From CAZDCZ01 sp964504155 (GTDB lineage Bacteria; Bacteroidota; Bacteroidia; Bacteroidales; UBA12077): a stretch of DNA of 35,327 bases. The notes beneath the pieces are model-generated. The model saw nothing but the letters and a program-made list of their open reading frames with translations. It searched no databases and was not told where the DNA came from. Shown in pieces: positions 1-8,943 of this stretch (the first letter of the stretch is position 1; each line of letters starts with the position of its first letter). Both the position numbers and the translations under genes were made by a program. Location: NCBI GenBank assembly GCA_964504155.1, contig CAZDCZ010000026.1:1-35327 (forward strand). Reading direction: 5' to 3'.

Positions 1-266
1 TGTTGAGCTTAAACAAATGTAGCGGGCAAACTATAAGATATGTGTTTTTAATATTTTTGAGAATAATTACGGAAGAATACATATTTGCTAAATATCGAAT
101 ATTGTGCAGTTTATTTTTTGTTTTTTTACGCAGGATTTGGTTTACTCTAAAATTATCAAGCATTGTTTTTTAACATTTAATTCATAATTTTAGACATAGC
201 TTTTGCATAAAATTACTTATTTATTACAAACACTTATGGTTTTTCGAAAAATATATTTTAAAAAAT
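1..266. other. Intergenic stretch without recognisable gene
   Basis: AT-rich sequence beyond the 3' end of the acyl-activating fusion gene. I see no reading frame, RNA gene or repeat that I can support here. It may belong to the flank of a gene that lies outside the window. Confidence 0.5.
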
Positions 267-300
267 AAAAAAGGTCAAACTATAACAATTCGACCTTTTT
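267..300 (-). terminator. Rho-independent terminator of the acyl-ACP synthetase fusion gene
   Basis: An inverted repeat with arms AAAAAGGTC (ending at 276) and GACCTTTTT (292-300) encloses a 15-nt loop and lies 20 bp past the stop codon of the minus-strand gene. On the minus strand the stem is followed by a T run, as expected for intrinsic termination. The A/T flanks make it potentially bidirectional. Confidence 0.75.
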
Positions 301-319
301 AAATAAATTTAAAGAATAT

Positions 320-2779
320 TTACGTTACATTCTTATTTATATCAGCTTGTACTTTCTCTTGCAACGAATCGTAAGAATATCCTTTTGGATAAACTGCTTG
401 TAAAAAATTTACATTTACATTCTTCATTAACTTTGGAATTCTTGATCCTCGAGGCAAAGCTTCAAAAGCTCCATTAATTGCCACCGGAACAATAGGGACA
501 TTAAGCTCTTTGCTTAATATTGCAAATGTTTTTTTAAACTCGCCAACTTCCCCTGTTTTGGTTCTGGTTCCTTCAGGAAAAATAATTAAATTGTTTCCCA
601 TACGCAATACTTCTGCCATTTTTTGTATCGATTCTTTCAAATCGTAGTTCAAATCCATAACAATAACATTATTTTTCTTTGCCATGAAAGTAAGGAATCT
701 ATTATTTATATGTTTTTTCTTAGCATAAAAATATGTCCTGTTCATAAATTTTCTTTTAAGAAAAGACATTACAAAAAGACCATCGAAATAACTCTGATGA
801 TTAGGAGCAATAATGCAAGGCCCATCGGGCAAATTCTTTTCTCCTTCGCTATTAAATCGAAAATATATTTTAAAAAGTCGTTTAAACGATGCTTTTAAAA
901 CTGCCAATGTAGGCCAAGTTTTTGGTAAGCTAACCGACACTTTTTCTTTTAGAGCATCAGACCAATTTGTTATTTCTTTATTATACTGAGTCTTTTTCTC
1001 TTTTATATAATCGGTCATTTGTTTAACAGACGGAAACTTAAGCAAATTCTCTTCTTCTATTTCAACACCAAAAGTTTTCTCAATAAAATCGATTAAACTA
1101 ATTTTTCCAAGCGAATCGAGTGCTATATCGAACTCAAGATGGTCATCTGGGGAAATAGTCATATCAACTTCTCTTTCAAGAAAACTCTTAACAGCAATAT
1201 ATTCTTCTGTTTTAGGATGATCGCTTACTTTTACTTTCTCTTTACTTTTCTCTATTAATTCCGATAATTTGAATCTTTGTATTTTTCCTAATTTTGTTCG
1301 CGGAATTTCCGATTTTATAAGAGTATATTTCATTATACGCTTATACGAACTTACATTTTTATTAAATGTTGGAAAAACTGTTTCTTTAAAATATTGTTCA
1401 GGATTTTTTATTTCGTTCTTAGCCAGATAATCGTAATCGGGAAGAATTACAGCATGAAGCATTTTATTCGACATAAAAACAGCTACATCATTAATACAAC
1501 TTACGCTTTTTTCTAATTTTGTTTCAAGCTCTGCCGGATTAATATTTTTACCATTCGATAATACTATAATTTCTTTTTTTCTTCCGGTAATACGTAAAAA
1601 TCCTTTATCATCGATATTTCCAAGATCGCCTGTATATAGCCATCCATCTTTAAGTATTTCGGTTGTTTCTTTCGGACGATTATAATAGCCTTTCATAATA
1701 TTCTTTCCTTTGGCTAAAATTTCTCCATCAACAATTTTTATTGTTACTCCGGGCAAAGCTTGTCCCGGCGAACCAATAACAACCTTTCCGGGACGAGTAA
1801 ATGCAATCATTGGGGCTGCTTCTGTCATTCCATAACCTTCGAGAACATCGAAACCTAACAAATGAAAAAACGAGCCAACTTCTTTATCAAGCGATGCTCC
1901 ACCGGCTACCATAATTTCTAAATTTCCACCAAGTCCTTCGTGAACTTTTGTAAATATCTTTTTTGCTATAGAGCGGCTTCCTATTCCGGCAATTATTTTA
2001 TATAATGATTTAGTTATAAAACTCGAATCTATTTTTGCTTTTATCCCTTTGTATAACAATTCGTATAAACGAGGAACACCAATCATTATATTAACTTTAT
2101 TGTTTTTTAAGGTTTCTATAATATCCGACGATTGCATAGAAGGCGACATTACAATTGTGCCCCCAACGCTCAATGGAGCCATCATCGACCCGGCCAAAGG
2201 AAAAATATGATGCAAAGGCAACAACATCAGAACCTGCCTTTCGCATGTATATATTTTAACTTTTTTTGTTACTCCATCAACATTTTCCTGTAAATTAGCA
2301 AACGACAACATTACACCCTTAGGACTACCGGTTGTTCCTGATGTATAAATTATTACAGCTGTTTCGTCTTTATCTTGACTAATTACATATTCATCTTTGC
2401 TTGCAACTGTATGAAGATCTTCACTATTAAGATCAAAAAACTCAGGTTCATAATCTATCTTACTTTGAACATTTGCTAATCGTTCCTTTACTTCTTTACC
2501 TATAAAGACAATATCAGGTTGGCAATCATTCAAAATATAAGCAACATCATCAACAGAAGCTAAAAAATCAATTGGAATTACAACACCATTATTTTGCCAA
2601 GCAGCATAAAAAGCATAAATCCATTCTACCCTATTTTCTGAGTAAATAGCTACTTTTTTATAATCTTTGCCACGAAATAATTGAGAATACTTGTTAATGT
2701 TAATAAACAATTCTTTATACGAAATGTTCTTATTAGATGATATTAGTGCAGTCTTTAATAAATCATTACTACTTATCAT
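320..2779 (-). CDS. Fused acyl-activating enzyme / acyl carrier domain / PlsC acyltransferase
   Basis: An 819-residue three-part protein. Residues 1 to about 500 are an ANL-superfamily adenylating enzyme: the phosphate-binding loop YTSGTTGSPKG starts at residue 145, followed by GYGMTEAAP, YTGDLG and the hinge-region GRKKEIIVLSNGKN. About 515-595 is an acyl-carrier domain with the phosphopantetheine serine S556 in DSLG. About 630-800 is a PlsC/LPLAT domain with the catalytic NHX4D motif (H661, NHQSYFD) and FPEGTRTKTGE. Family knowledge says such proteins activate a fatty acid, load it on a carrier and acylate a lysophospholipid, as in Aas, although in Aas the acyltransferase is N-terminal and there is no carrier domain. 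Transfer from the built-in carrier to the acyltransferase is inference. It is monocistronic, with its own promoter box and terminator. No signal peptide is seen, so it is probably at the inner face of the cytoplasmic membrane. Confidence 0.88.
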   Translation of the reverse strand: MISSNDLLKTALISSNKNISYKELFININKYSQLFRGKDYKKVAIYSENRVEWIYAFYAAWQNNGVVIPIDFLASVDDVAYILNDCQPDIVFIGKEVKERLANVQSKIDYEPEFFDLNSEDLHTVASKDEYVISQDKDETAVIIYTSGTTGSPKGVMLSFANLQENVDGVTKKVKIYTCERQVLMLLPLHHIFPLAGSMMAPLSVGGTIVMSPSMQSSDIIETLKNNKVNIMIGVPRLYELLYKGIKAKIDSSFITKSLYKIIAGIGSRSIAKKIFTKVHEGLGGNLEIMVAGGASLDKEVGSFFHLLGFDVLEGYGMTEAAPMIAFTRPGKVVIGSPGQALPGVTIKIVDGEILAKGKNIMKGYYNRPKETTEILKDGWLYTGDLGNIDDKGFLRITGRKKEIIVLSNGKNINPAELETKLEKSVSCINDVAVFMSNKMLHAVILPDYDYLAKNEIKNPEQYFKETVFPTFNKNVSSYKRIMKYTLIKSEIPRTKLGKIQRFKLSELIEKSKEKVKVSDHPKTEEYIAVKSFLEREVDMTISPDDHLEFDIALDSLGKISLIDFIEKTFGVEIEEENLLKFPSVKQMTDYIKEKKTQYNKEITNWSDALKEKVSVSLPKTWPTLAVLKASFKRLFKIYFRFNSEGEKNLPDGPCIIAPNHQSYFDGLFVMSFLKRKFMNRTYFYAKKKHINNRFLTFMAKKNNVIVMDLNYDLKESIQKMAEVLRMGNNLIIFPEGTRTKTGEVGEFKKTFAILSKELNVPIVPVAINGAFEALPRGSRIPKLMKNVNVNFLQAVYPKGYSYDSLQEKVQADINKNVT

Positions 2780-2814
2780 TATAAGTTTTTTAGTGAATAC
2801 TAAATAATTTTTTA

Positions 2815-2829
2815 TCGATTTAAAATCGA
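2815..2829. promoter_or_regulatory. Perfect palindrome just after the predicted transcription start
   Basis: TCGATTT-A-AAATCGA, 7-bp arms around one base. It lies 13-27 bases downstream of the TAnnTTTG box at 2842-2849, so around +6 to +20 of the acyl-activating fusion mRNA. The position suits a repressor operator; a short leader hairpin is the alternative. No regulator is identified. Confidence 0.4.
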
Positions 2830-2841
2830 CGAAAATCTTGG

Positions 2842-2849
2842 CAAAAGTA
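2842..2849 (-). promoter_or_regulatory. Bacteroidota -7 promoter box
   Basis: Minus strand TACTTTTG matches TAnnTTTG exactly and lies 62 bp upstream of the start codon. No TTG is seen 20 bp upstream, so the -33 element is weak or absent. A 13-nt string containing this box recurs at the sdaA promoter (28134-28141). Confidence 0.55.
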
Positions 2850-3017
2850 ATACTTTTTTATTAAAAACATATTCTTAATTATTATACAAATATTTCAATT
2901 AATACATACAAAACAGAAAGTCCTTACATAAAAAATAATTGTATTTATATTATAACTTTCATCGCTTATTCTAATTATATATGCTAATTTTACTTTATTA
3001 AATTTTACTTAGATACT

Positions 3018-4556
3018 ATGGCCTACAAAATCATATCAATAAAATTACCAAGCGATTATCACGAAAGTGATTTAGAAAATAAAATAAGAAAAGAGCTTCG
3101 TATTAACGATTTTACTTACCAAATAAATAGTAAAAGCCTCGATGCAAGAAAAAAAAACAATATTCATTGGCAATTACAAATTACTGTAGAATCAGATGAG
3201 ATTAAAGGCGAAGAAAAACCCAAAGTCCCAAGCCTAAATATTCGGTATAAAAAAAGAAGCAAAAAAGTTATTATTATTGGTAGCGGACCGGCAGGCTTTT
3301 TTTCTGCTTATGTCCTTCAGAAGGCAGGTTTTAATACCACCATTATAGAAAGAGGAAGCGAAGTAAAAAAACGCGCCGAAGGAATTAAAAATTTTGAGCA
3401 AACAGGAATATTTAACTCAACTGGCAATTATTCGTTTGGCGAAGGCGGAGCCGGAACATTCTCGGACGGCAAACTCACATCGCGCTCGAAACGCATATCG
3501 AAAGAAAGACATTTTATTCTCTCGAGCTACATCGATGCCGGAGCACCAAAAGAAATTGCTTACATGACTCACCCTCATCTTGGTAGCAATAATCTGAAAA
3601 ATATTGTAGAGAATTTAAGAGAAAAATATCTCGAAATTGGGGGGAATTTTCTTTTCGAAACTAAACTCGAGAATGTTAATGTTAAAAATGGCAAGATATC
3701 GGAAATTGTAACGTCAAACGGTATTTTAAATGCCGATGAGTACATTTTTGCAACAGGTCATTCTTCGTACGAAACATATAGAATGTTAATTAATAATGGA
3801 GTAATATTTAAACCAAAAAATTTTGCTATTGGTAGTCGTGTAGAACATCCTCAAAAATTAATTAACACAGCCCAATGGGGCAAAGCTAGCTTACCTGGAG
3901 TAAAAGCAGCCGAATATCGTTTAACGTCAAAAAGCGATAAAAACTCTAATGTATATACTTTCTGCATGTGTCCGGGAGGGAAAATTGTTCCTGCAAGTGC
4001 CTACGAAAATATTAATGTCGTAAACGGAATGAGTAATTATAACAGAGATGCTCTTTATGCTAATGCTGCTGTTGTTGCTGCTATTAACCCCGAGAAACAA
4101 ATTAAAGAAAATATTTCGGCAATAGAAGTTTTAGACTGGTTAGAGAATCTTGAAAAAAAATTCTATGATTTCACAAATAGTTTTAAGATACCTTATTGTA
4201 GCATTAAAAATTTTATTAACGAAAAAGGAAGTCCAAACACAACAAAATCAAGTTACCCATTAGGAATACAATCGGCACCATTATGGGAAATGCTTCCAAA
4301 AGAAATCAGCACATCGATGAGAGAAGGCTTAATTAATTTTAATAGAAAAATTAGAGGATTCGAAACAGGAAATATAATGGGTCTAGAAAGTAAAACATCA
4401 GCGCCAATTCAAGTCTTACGCGATGAGAATGCTTTATGTGCAAATTTCGATAATTTATACATTGTTGGTGAAGGAAGTGGATATGCCGGCGGAATAATAT
4501 CGAGCGGAGCCGATGGTATTAAAGCTGCAATAAATATTATAGAAAAAGATTGTTAG
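3018..4556 (+). CDS. FAD-dependent dehydrogenase (COG2509-like)
   Basis: A 512-residue cytoplasmic flavoprotein. After about 80 residues of N-terminal domain comes a Rossmann dinucleotide-binding fold with GSGPAG at residues 88-93 and an acidic end of the second strand (IIERG). The motif SFGEGGAGTFSDGKL is characteristic of the uncharacterised FAD-dependent dehydrogenases of COG2509. A C-terminal NLYIVGEGSGYAGGI segment is the usual second FAD contact. The natural substrate of this family is not established; it is widespread in Bacteroidota and Firmicutes. The gene stands alone, divergent from the acyl-activating fusion, with no clear TAnnTTTG box in the intervening 238 bp. Confidence 0.82.
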   Translation: MAYKIISIKLPSDYHESDLENKIRKELRINDFTYQINSKSLDARKKNNIHWQLQITVESDEIKGEEKPKVPSLNIRYKKRSKKVIIIGSGPAGFFSAYVLQKAGFNTTIIERGSEVKKRAEGIKNFEQTGIFNSTGNYSFGEGGAGTFSDGKLTSRSKRISKERHFILSSYIDAGAPKEIAYMTHPHLGSNNLKNIVENLREKYLEIGGNFLFETKLENVNVKNGKISEIVTSNGILNADEYIFATGHSSYETYRMLINNGVIFKPKNFAIGSRVEHPQKLINTAQWGKASLPGVKAAEYRLTSKSDKNSNVYTFCMCPGGKIVPASAYENINVVNGMSNYNRDALYANAAVVAAINPEKQIKENISAIEVLDWLENLEKKFYDFTNSFKIPYCSIKNFINEKGSPNTTKSSYPLGIQSAPLWEMLPKEISTSMREGLINFNRKIRGFETGNIMGLESKTSAPIQVLRDENALCANFDNLYIVGEGSGYAGGIISSGADGIKAAINIIEKDC

Positions 4557-4637
4557 AATAATTACTAACCTATATCAAATAGTAATAATTAAAACTCAAT
4601 TTATAATTTATTTAGAAGAAATACCCTAATTTTAAAT

Positions 4638-4746
4638 ATGGTGTATAAAAAGGCTAAATTATTGTCATTCTGAGGAAGCCGAAGAACCGAGTGAAACGAT
4701 CTCAACATGACATAAACAACTTGAAACTTTACTTTTCATACACCAT
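4638..4746. mobile_element. MITE-like element with terminal inverted repeats
   Basis: A 109-bp non-coding element. Its ends (4638-4652 and 4732-4746) are 15-nt inverted repeats, ATGGTGTATAAAAAG against ATGGTGTATGAAAAG, one mismatch. Inside is a second, shorter inverted repeat beginning GTCAT..TGAG (4664-4674) and ending CTCA..ATGAC (4701-4711). The block 4675-4716 is 41/42 identical to 13266-13307 at the end of the IS1595-like remnant, and 4642-4668 matches 25 of 27 bases of the terminal sequence at 17152-17183 (minus). It carries no transposase, so mobilisation in trans by a related transposase is inferred. No target duplication was recognised. Confidence 0.6.
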
Positions 4747-4997
4747 CTTTAATTTAGTACACGACAAAAACAATATAATAGTAATCCTAGTAATAGCGAT
4801 TTTAAATAATTAACAAAAAATCTATCTTCATCACACATAATCGCATATAGAAAATCTTAAAATTTATTTATTATTAAAAACCAAGAGCTAAACTCTTTAC
4901 CGGGCTTCTATTGTTACAGCCTTATTATCTGAAAATTACTCTCGTTTATTGTAAATATATCATTCATTTTCTAAAACGCAATTCAAAAAAATCCCTA

Positions 4998-5052
4998 GTA
5001 AGTAAAACGTAACATTTTCTTAATATTTGGTTAATTACTTTGTAACGTTATT
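4998..5052 (+). promoter_or_regulatory. Pho-box-like array of five 11-bp direct repeats
   Basis: Five consecutive 11-bp units start at 4998, 5009, 5020, 5031 and 5042 and begin GTAAG, GTAAC, TTAAT, TTAAT and GTAAC. The (G/T)TAA core therefore recurs in exact helical phase, and the array ends 41 bp before the porin start codon. PhoB/PhoP regulators bind direct repeats of this period (TTAACA-type repeats in Bacillus, CTTAACCT-type in cyanobacteria, CTGTCAT in E. coli). The location upstream of porin-pstSCAB and the presence of phoB and phoR in the same locus support the same role here. Binding itself is inference. Confidence 0.65.
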
Positions 5053-5093
5053 ACTATTTATTCGCAGTATAATAAAAGTCCAAAACAAAGAAC

Positions 5094-6071
5094 ATGAAAA
5101 AAATATTGACAACAACAATAATTATTCTATTAAAGTTTAGTGCTTATTCGCAAGAAAACCAAACGGAATTTACTCCATCAGGGAAACTTTTTATTAAAGT
5201 GTTTTCAAATTATCACAGTTCTTTTACTGATAATGATGTTCATTCGGCATTTGAAATTCAGCGAGCTTATATGGGTTATACTTTTAAAATGAGTAAGAAT
5301 ATATCCGGTAAAGTAAGTCTTGATGTAGGAAATCCGGGTGTAGGAAAACTTAAAATGACAGCATATTTAAAAAATGCATATTTTCAATATAAAAACGAAG
5401 GTCTAACAACTCAATTTGGTCTTATAGGTCTATCTCAATTTAAGCTTCAAGAAAAACAATGGGGAGGTCGATATTTCTATAAATCTTTACAAGATGAACA
5501 TAAATACGGATACAGTGCAGACCTTGGCTTATTTACAAGTTACAAATTTAACGATATTATAAGTCTGGATGCTACTATAGCAAATGGAGATGGTTATAAA
5601 TCTGTTGAAACAGACAGCCTACTAAAATATAGTATAGGTGTTACAATAAACCCTATCGAAGGTTTAGATATACGAACCTACTACGATTACCTTGGCGATA
5701 ATGATGCTCAACAAACTCTGTCGTTATATCTTGGATATAGTACAGACAGACTAAAAGTAGGAGCAGAATATAACCAACAATTTAACAATAAAATGACAGC
5801 AGATAATGATATGACAGGTTTATCTTTTTATGGATCGTATAAATTAAATAAAGTTCGCTTGTTTGGTCGATTCGACAATTTATCATCTGCTAAGATTAAT
5901 AGTGCTACAGATCCATGGAATTATGGTAAAGATGGTCAAGGAATAATTTGGGGTATTGAATTTTCTCCTGTAAAGGGAATAAAAATATCTCCGAACTACC
6001 AAGCATGGATACCTGCAGACGGAAAATCTATTATTAATTTAGCTTATTTAAGCTGTGAAATAAAATTTTAA
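5094..6071 (+). CDS. Putative phosphate-regulated outer-membrane porin
   Basis: A 325-residue protein with an N-terminal signal peptide (hydrophobic residues 4-17, cleavage probably after YSQ) and alternating hydrophobic/aromatic strands throughout, ending in phenylalanine (CEIKF), the usual C-terminal signature of outer-membrane beta-barrels. It resembles the small porin-like proteins that precede pstS in many Bacteroidota and may correspond to the OprO/OprP-type phosphate porins, but I cannot identify a phosphate-selectivity signature. It is the first gene after the 11-bp repeat array and is followed 24 bp later by pstS, so delivery of phosphate across the outer membrane is the likely role. 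Confidence 0.7.
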   Translation: MKKILTTTIIILLKFSAYSQENQTEFTPSGKLFIKVFSNYHSSFTDNDVHSAFEIQRAYMGYTFKMSKNISGKVSLDVGNPGVGKLKMTAYLKNAYFQYKNEGLTTQFGLIGLSQFKLQEKQWGGRYFYKSLQDEHKYGYSADLGLFTSYKFNDIISLDATIANGDGYKSVETDSLLKYSIGVTINPIEGLDIRTYYDYLGDNDAQQTLSLYLGYSTDRLKVGAEYNQQFNNKMTADNDMTGLSFYGSYKLNKVRLFGRFDNLSSAKINSATDPWNYGKDGQGIIWGIEFSPVKGIKISPNYQAWIPADGKSIINLAYLSCEIKF

Positions 6072-6095
6072 TTATAAACATAAAAATTACGAATC

Positions 6096-7166
6096 ATGAA
6101 AAAATTACTAGGAATATTAGTTGTCGTTATTTTATTTGCATCATGTAATAATGGCAATTCTGATAAAAAATCAGATAAAAACAAATCAAAAACTGTAAGC
6201 ATAACAGCGGCAGGAGCAACATTTCCATTGCCTTTTTATAATCTTGCAATAAAAAATTACTCAAAAGCTACAGGAATCCTACTTACATACGGAGGAATTG
6301 GTTCTGGTGGTGGTATAAGAAGTTTAAAAGACAAAGTTGTTGATTTTGGAGCAACTGATGCTTTTCTCAGCAAAGAAAAAGAAGCAGGTATGCCGGCTGA
6401 AATTGTACACGTTCCAACATGTATAGGAGCAGTAGTAATTGCATATAATTTACCCGGAATAAACGATTTAAAACTTTCGAATGAGAATCTTTCCGATATT
6501 TTTATGGGCAAGATTACTAAATGGAATGATCAAAAAATTCAAAAAAATAATTACGAGATCAATCTTCCGGATATAGATATTAATGTAGTTCATCGTTCAG
6601 ATGGAAGTGGCACAACATATATTTTTAGCGATTATATGAGTAAGATAAGTACTAATTGGAAAGAGAATGTAGGAAGAGGAAAATCTTTAAAATGGCCAAC
6701 AGGCATGGGAGCAAAAGGAAATCCCGGAGTTGCAGGTGTTGTTAAACAAACAAAAGGAGCAATCGCTTATATAGGATCGGAATTTGCATTCGCACAAAAA
6801 ATCAGCTTTGCTAAAATAGAAAATAGTGCAGGCAAATACATTACTCCTAACCTTAAATCTATTAGTGCTGCAGCGCAAGGACAAATTCCTGCAGATACAA
6901 AAATAATGTTAACCAATTCTTCCGATCCGAATGCATATCCAATTAGCGGTTTTACCTGGTTAATTTTATACAAAGAGCAAAAATATGCTAATAGAACTAA
7001 AGCTCAAGCTGAAGAAACCCTGAAATTCTTATCTTGGATTATTGAAAAGGATGCTCAGGCATTAGCACAGCAAGTTAACTATGCTCCATTGCCGGAAAAA
7101 ACTATTATTCAAGCAAAAGAAATTCTAAAAACTGTAGTTTTTGATGGGGAGACTATTTTAAAATAA
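6096..7166 (+). CDS. pstS: Phosphate ABC transporter, substrate-binding lipoprotein PstS
   Basis: A 356-residue periplasmic phosphate-binding protein. It starts with a lipoprotein signal ending in the lipobox FASC (C17), so it is probably lipid-anchored, unlike the soluble E. coli PstS. The family motifs are present: AAGATFPLPFYN, YGGIGSGGGIRSL (phosphate-contact loop), DFGATDAFLS, FMGKITKWND and HRSDGSGTTYIFSDY. A Lys/Asp-rich linker (residues 20-35) separates the anchor from the binding domain. It lies between the porin and pstC in a tight cluster and should be strongly induced by phosphate starvation. Confidence 0.95.
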   Translation: MKKLLGILVVVILFASCNNGNSDKKSDKNKSKTVSITAAGATFPLPFYNLAIKNYSKATGILLTYGGIGSGGGIRSLKDKVVDFGATDAFLSKEKEAGMPAEIVHVPTCIGAVVIAYNLPGINDLKLSNENLSDIFMGKITKWNDQKIQKNNYEINLPDIDINVVHRSDGSGTTYIFSDYMSKISTNWKENVGRGKSLKWPTGMGAKGNPGVAGVVKQTKGAIAYIGSEFAFAQKISFAKIENSAGKYITPNLKSISAAAQGQIPADTKIMLTNSSDPNAYPISGFTWLILYKEQKYANRTKAQAEETLKFLSWIIEKDAQALAQQVNYAPLPEKTIIQAKEILKTVVFDGETILK

Positions 7167-7191
7167 TTTTTTTTTTTGTAAAAAATAACAA

Positions 7192-8046
7192 ATGTTAAAT
7201 AGTGAAAAAATTACAAAAACACTATTATTCCTTGCTTCATTAATAATTATATTATTGGCATCCGGAATGATGTTTACCTTAATTAATGGTTCCATTCCGG
7301 TTTTTAAGGAGTTTGGGATAAACTTTATTTTTTCTACTAAATGGAATCCAACCGAAGAGAAGGAAGTGTATGGGGCACTTCCTTTTATTGCCGGCACAAT
7401 AATTACTTCAATTATTGCAATACTAATTTGTTTTCCACTTGCTTTTTCAACTTCTCTTTTTATTGGTGAATACTATCGAGGAAGGGGTCTTGCAAAAATA
7501 ATAGGAACTATGGTCGATATGTTAGCAGGAATTCCTTCAATTGTATATGGCTTATGGGGGTTTTATGTTCTGCGTCCATTAATTGTTGATCTAGGCTTTA
7601 ATTCTCAAGGATATGGCATTTTTACAGCAGGATTAATTTTGGCAATAATGATAATTCCTTACGCCACATCTATAACAAGTGAGATGATTATGATGGTTTC
7701 AAATGATTTGAAAGAAGCCGGATATTCTTTAGGCGCAACACGTAAAGATGTGATTTTAAAAATAATAATTCCGAATGCACGTTCCGGTATTTTTTCAAGT
7801 TATATACTTGCATTTGGTAGAGCTCTTGGAGAAACAATGGCCGTTACAATGTTAATTGGAAACACCAATGTAATTCCAAAAAGCATTTTCGATACAGGAA
7901 ATACAATGGCAAGTGTTATTGCGAATCAATTTGGCGAAGCCGATGGATTAAAATTAAGTGCTTTAATTGCTATTGCTTTATTACTATTTGTTATTACCGG
8001 CTTAATAAATGGTACTGGGAAATTATTAATAAGAAAATTTTCATAA
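7192..8046 (+). CDS. pstC: Phosphate ABC transporter permease PstC
   Basis: A 284-residue inner-membrane permease with about six hydrophobic segments. The cytoplasmic EAA-type loop is clear (EAGYSLGATRKDVILKIIIP), followed by the PstC-typical GRALGETMAV. It is directly followed by pstA with no spacer (stop codon 8044-8046, next ATG at 8047), implying translational coupling. An 8-9 nt T run sits between pstS and pstC. Together with PstA it forms the phosphate channel. Confidence 0.94.
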   Translation: MLNSEKITKTLLFLASLIIILLASGMMFTLINGSIPVFKEFGINFIFSTKWNPTEEKEVYGALPFIAGTIITSIIAILICFPLAFSTSLFIGEYYRGRGLAKIIGTMVDMLAGIPSIVYGLWGFYVLRPLIVDLGFNSQGYGIFTAGLILAIMIIPYATSITSEMIMMVSNDLKEAGYSLGATRKDVILKIIIPNARSGIFSSYILAFGRALGETMAVTMLIGNTNVIPKSIFDTGNTMASVIANQFGEADGLKLSALIAIALLLFVITGLINGTGKLLIRKFS

Positions 8047-8943
8047 ATGATTTCATTAATAATAAAAACTAAAAAACATCTTAAAGGCATAAATATCAGG
8101 ATCTTAAAAAATCAGATTTTTGCCGGTGTGGTTTTTGTTTTTTCTTTTATAACTATCTCGCCAATAGTATTAATTATATATAAATTAATTTCTAAAGGGT
8201 ATAAACAAATTAATCTGGCATTTTTTACCGATATAGCTCCTAACACATATGAGGCCATGATAGCTCTGGGCAATGGAGAAACTATTCCGGGAGGAATTTT
8301 AAACGGAATAACAGGTACATTAATAATGGTTACTATGGCATCTATTGTTGCTATACCTATTGGTTTGCTAATTGGAATATTTTTATACGAGAATAATACA
8401 AAATGGTATGCAAATATAGTAAGAGATATTACAGATATTTTACAAGGCGTACCATCTATTGTTTTAGGACTAATTTCATATTTTTGGGTTGTGAAAAGTA
8501 TTACTCATGGCTTTTCGGCTTTAGCCGGAAGTACCGCCCTTGGAATTATGATGTTGCCCCTTATAATACGTTCAACAGAAGAAACCCTAAAAATGATTCC
8601 CGAAACAATAAAAGAAGCAGGCTTAGCATTAGGCGTACCATACCATAAAATAATTTTGAGAGTCTTAATCCCAACAGGATTCAGTGGATTATTAACAGGA
8701 ATATTACTTGCAATTTCAAGAATAATTGGAGAAACTGCTCCTTTAATGCTTACCGCACTCGGAAGTATGGGAGTAAATTATAATATTGGAAAACCAACAA
8801 GTGCTGTTCCTCTGCTTATTTGGGAGTTTTATAACGACCCTAATATGGTTGATCTTATCTGGTCATCTTCATTAATATTAATGATATTTGTACTAATACT
8901 TAACTTAATTTCAAAGCATTTAATTGCAAAAAAAAATAACTAA
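8047..8943 (+). CDS. pstA: Phosphate ABC transporter permease PstA
   Basis: A 298-residue inner-membrane permease. Hydrophobic segments begin around residue 25, and the EAA loop reads EAGLALGVPYHKIILRVLIP, followed by the PstA-type RIIGETAPLMLTALG. Its stop codon overlaps the pstB start codon by one base (TAATG at 8941-8945), so the two are translationally coupled. PstA pairs with PstC to form the transmembrane pore. Confidence 0.94.
   Translation: MISLIIKTKKHLKGINIRILKNQIFAGVVFVFSFITISPIVLIIYKLISKGYKQINLAFFTDIAPNTYEAMIALGNGETIPGGILNGITGTLIMVTMASIVAIPIGLLIGIFLYENNTKWYANIVRDITDILQGVPSIVLGLISYFWVVKSITHGFSALAGSTALGIMMLPLIIRSTEETLKMIPETIKEAGLALGVPYHKIILRVLIPTGFSGLLTGILLAISRIIGETAPLMLTALGSMGVNYNIGKPTSAVPLLIWEFYNDPNMVDLIWSSSLILMIFVLILNLISKHLIAKKNN

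Larger units (their letters stand above)
4557..5093. other. Long intergenic region with MITE and phosphate control region
   Basis: A 537-bp gap between the FAD dehydrogenase and the porin. It holds the MITE-like element (4638-4746) and the 11-bp repeat array (4998-5052). The part between 4750 and 4995 contains no gene that I recognise. A TATAAT hexamer at 5068-5073 and a degenerate TAnnTTTG-like string near 5054 are candidate core promoter elements for the pho operon, neither convincing alone. Confidence 0.5.

Noticed and set aside
4661..4716. CRISPR-like repeat
   Set aside because: Only two dispersed copies, at 4.7 and 13.3 kb, without spacers or cas genes; better explained as MITE/IS end sequence.
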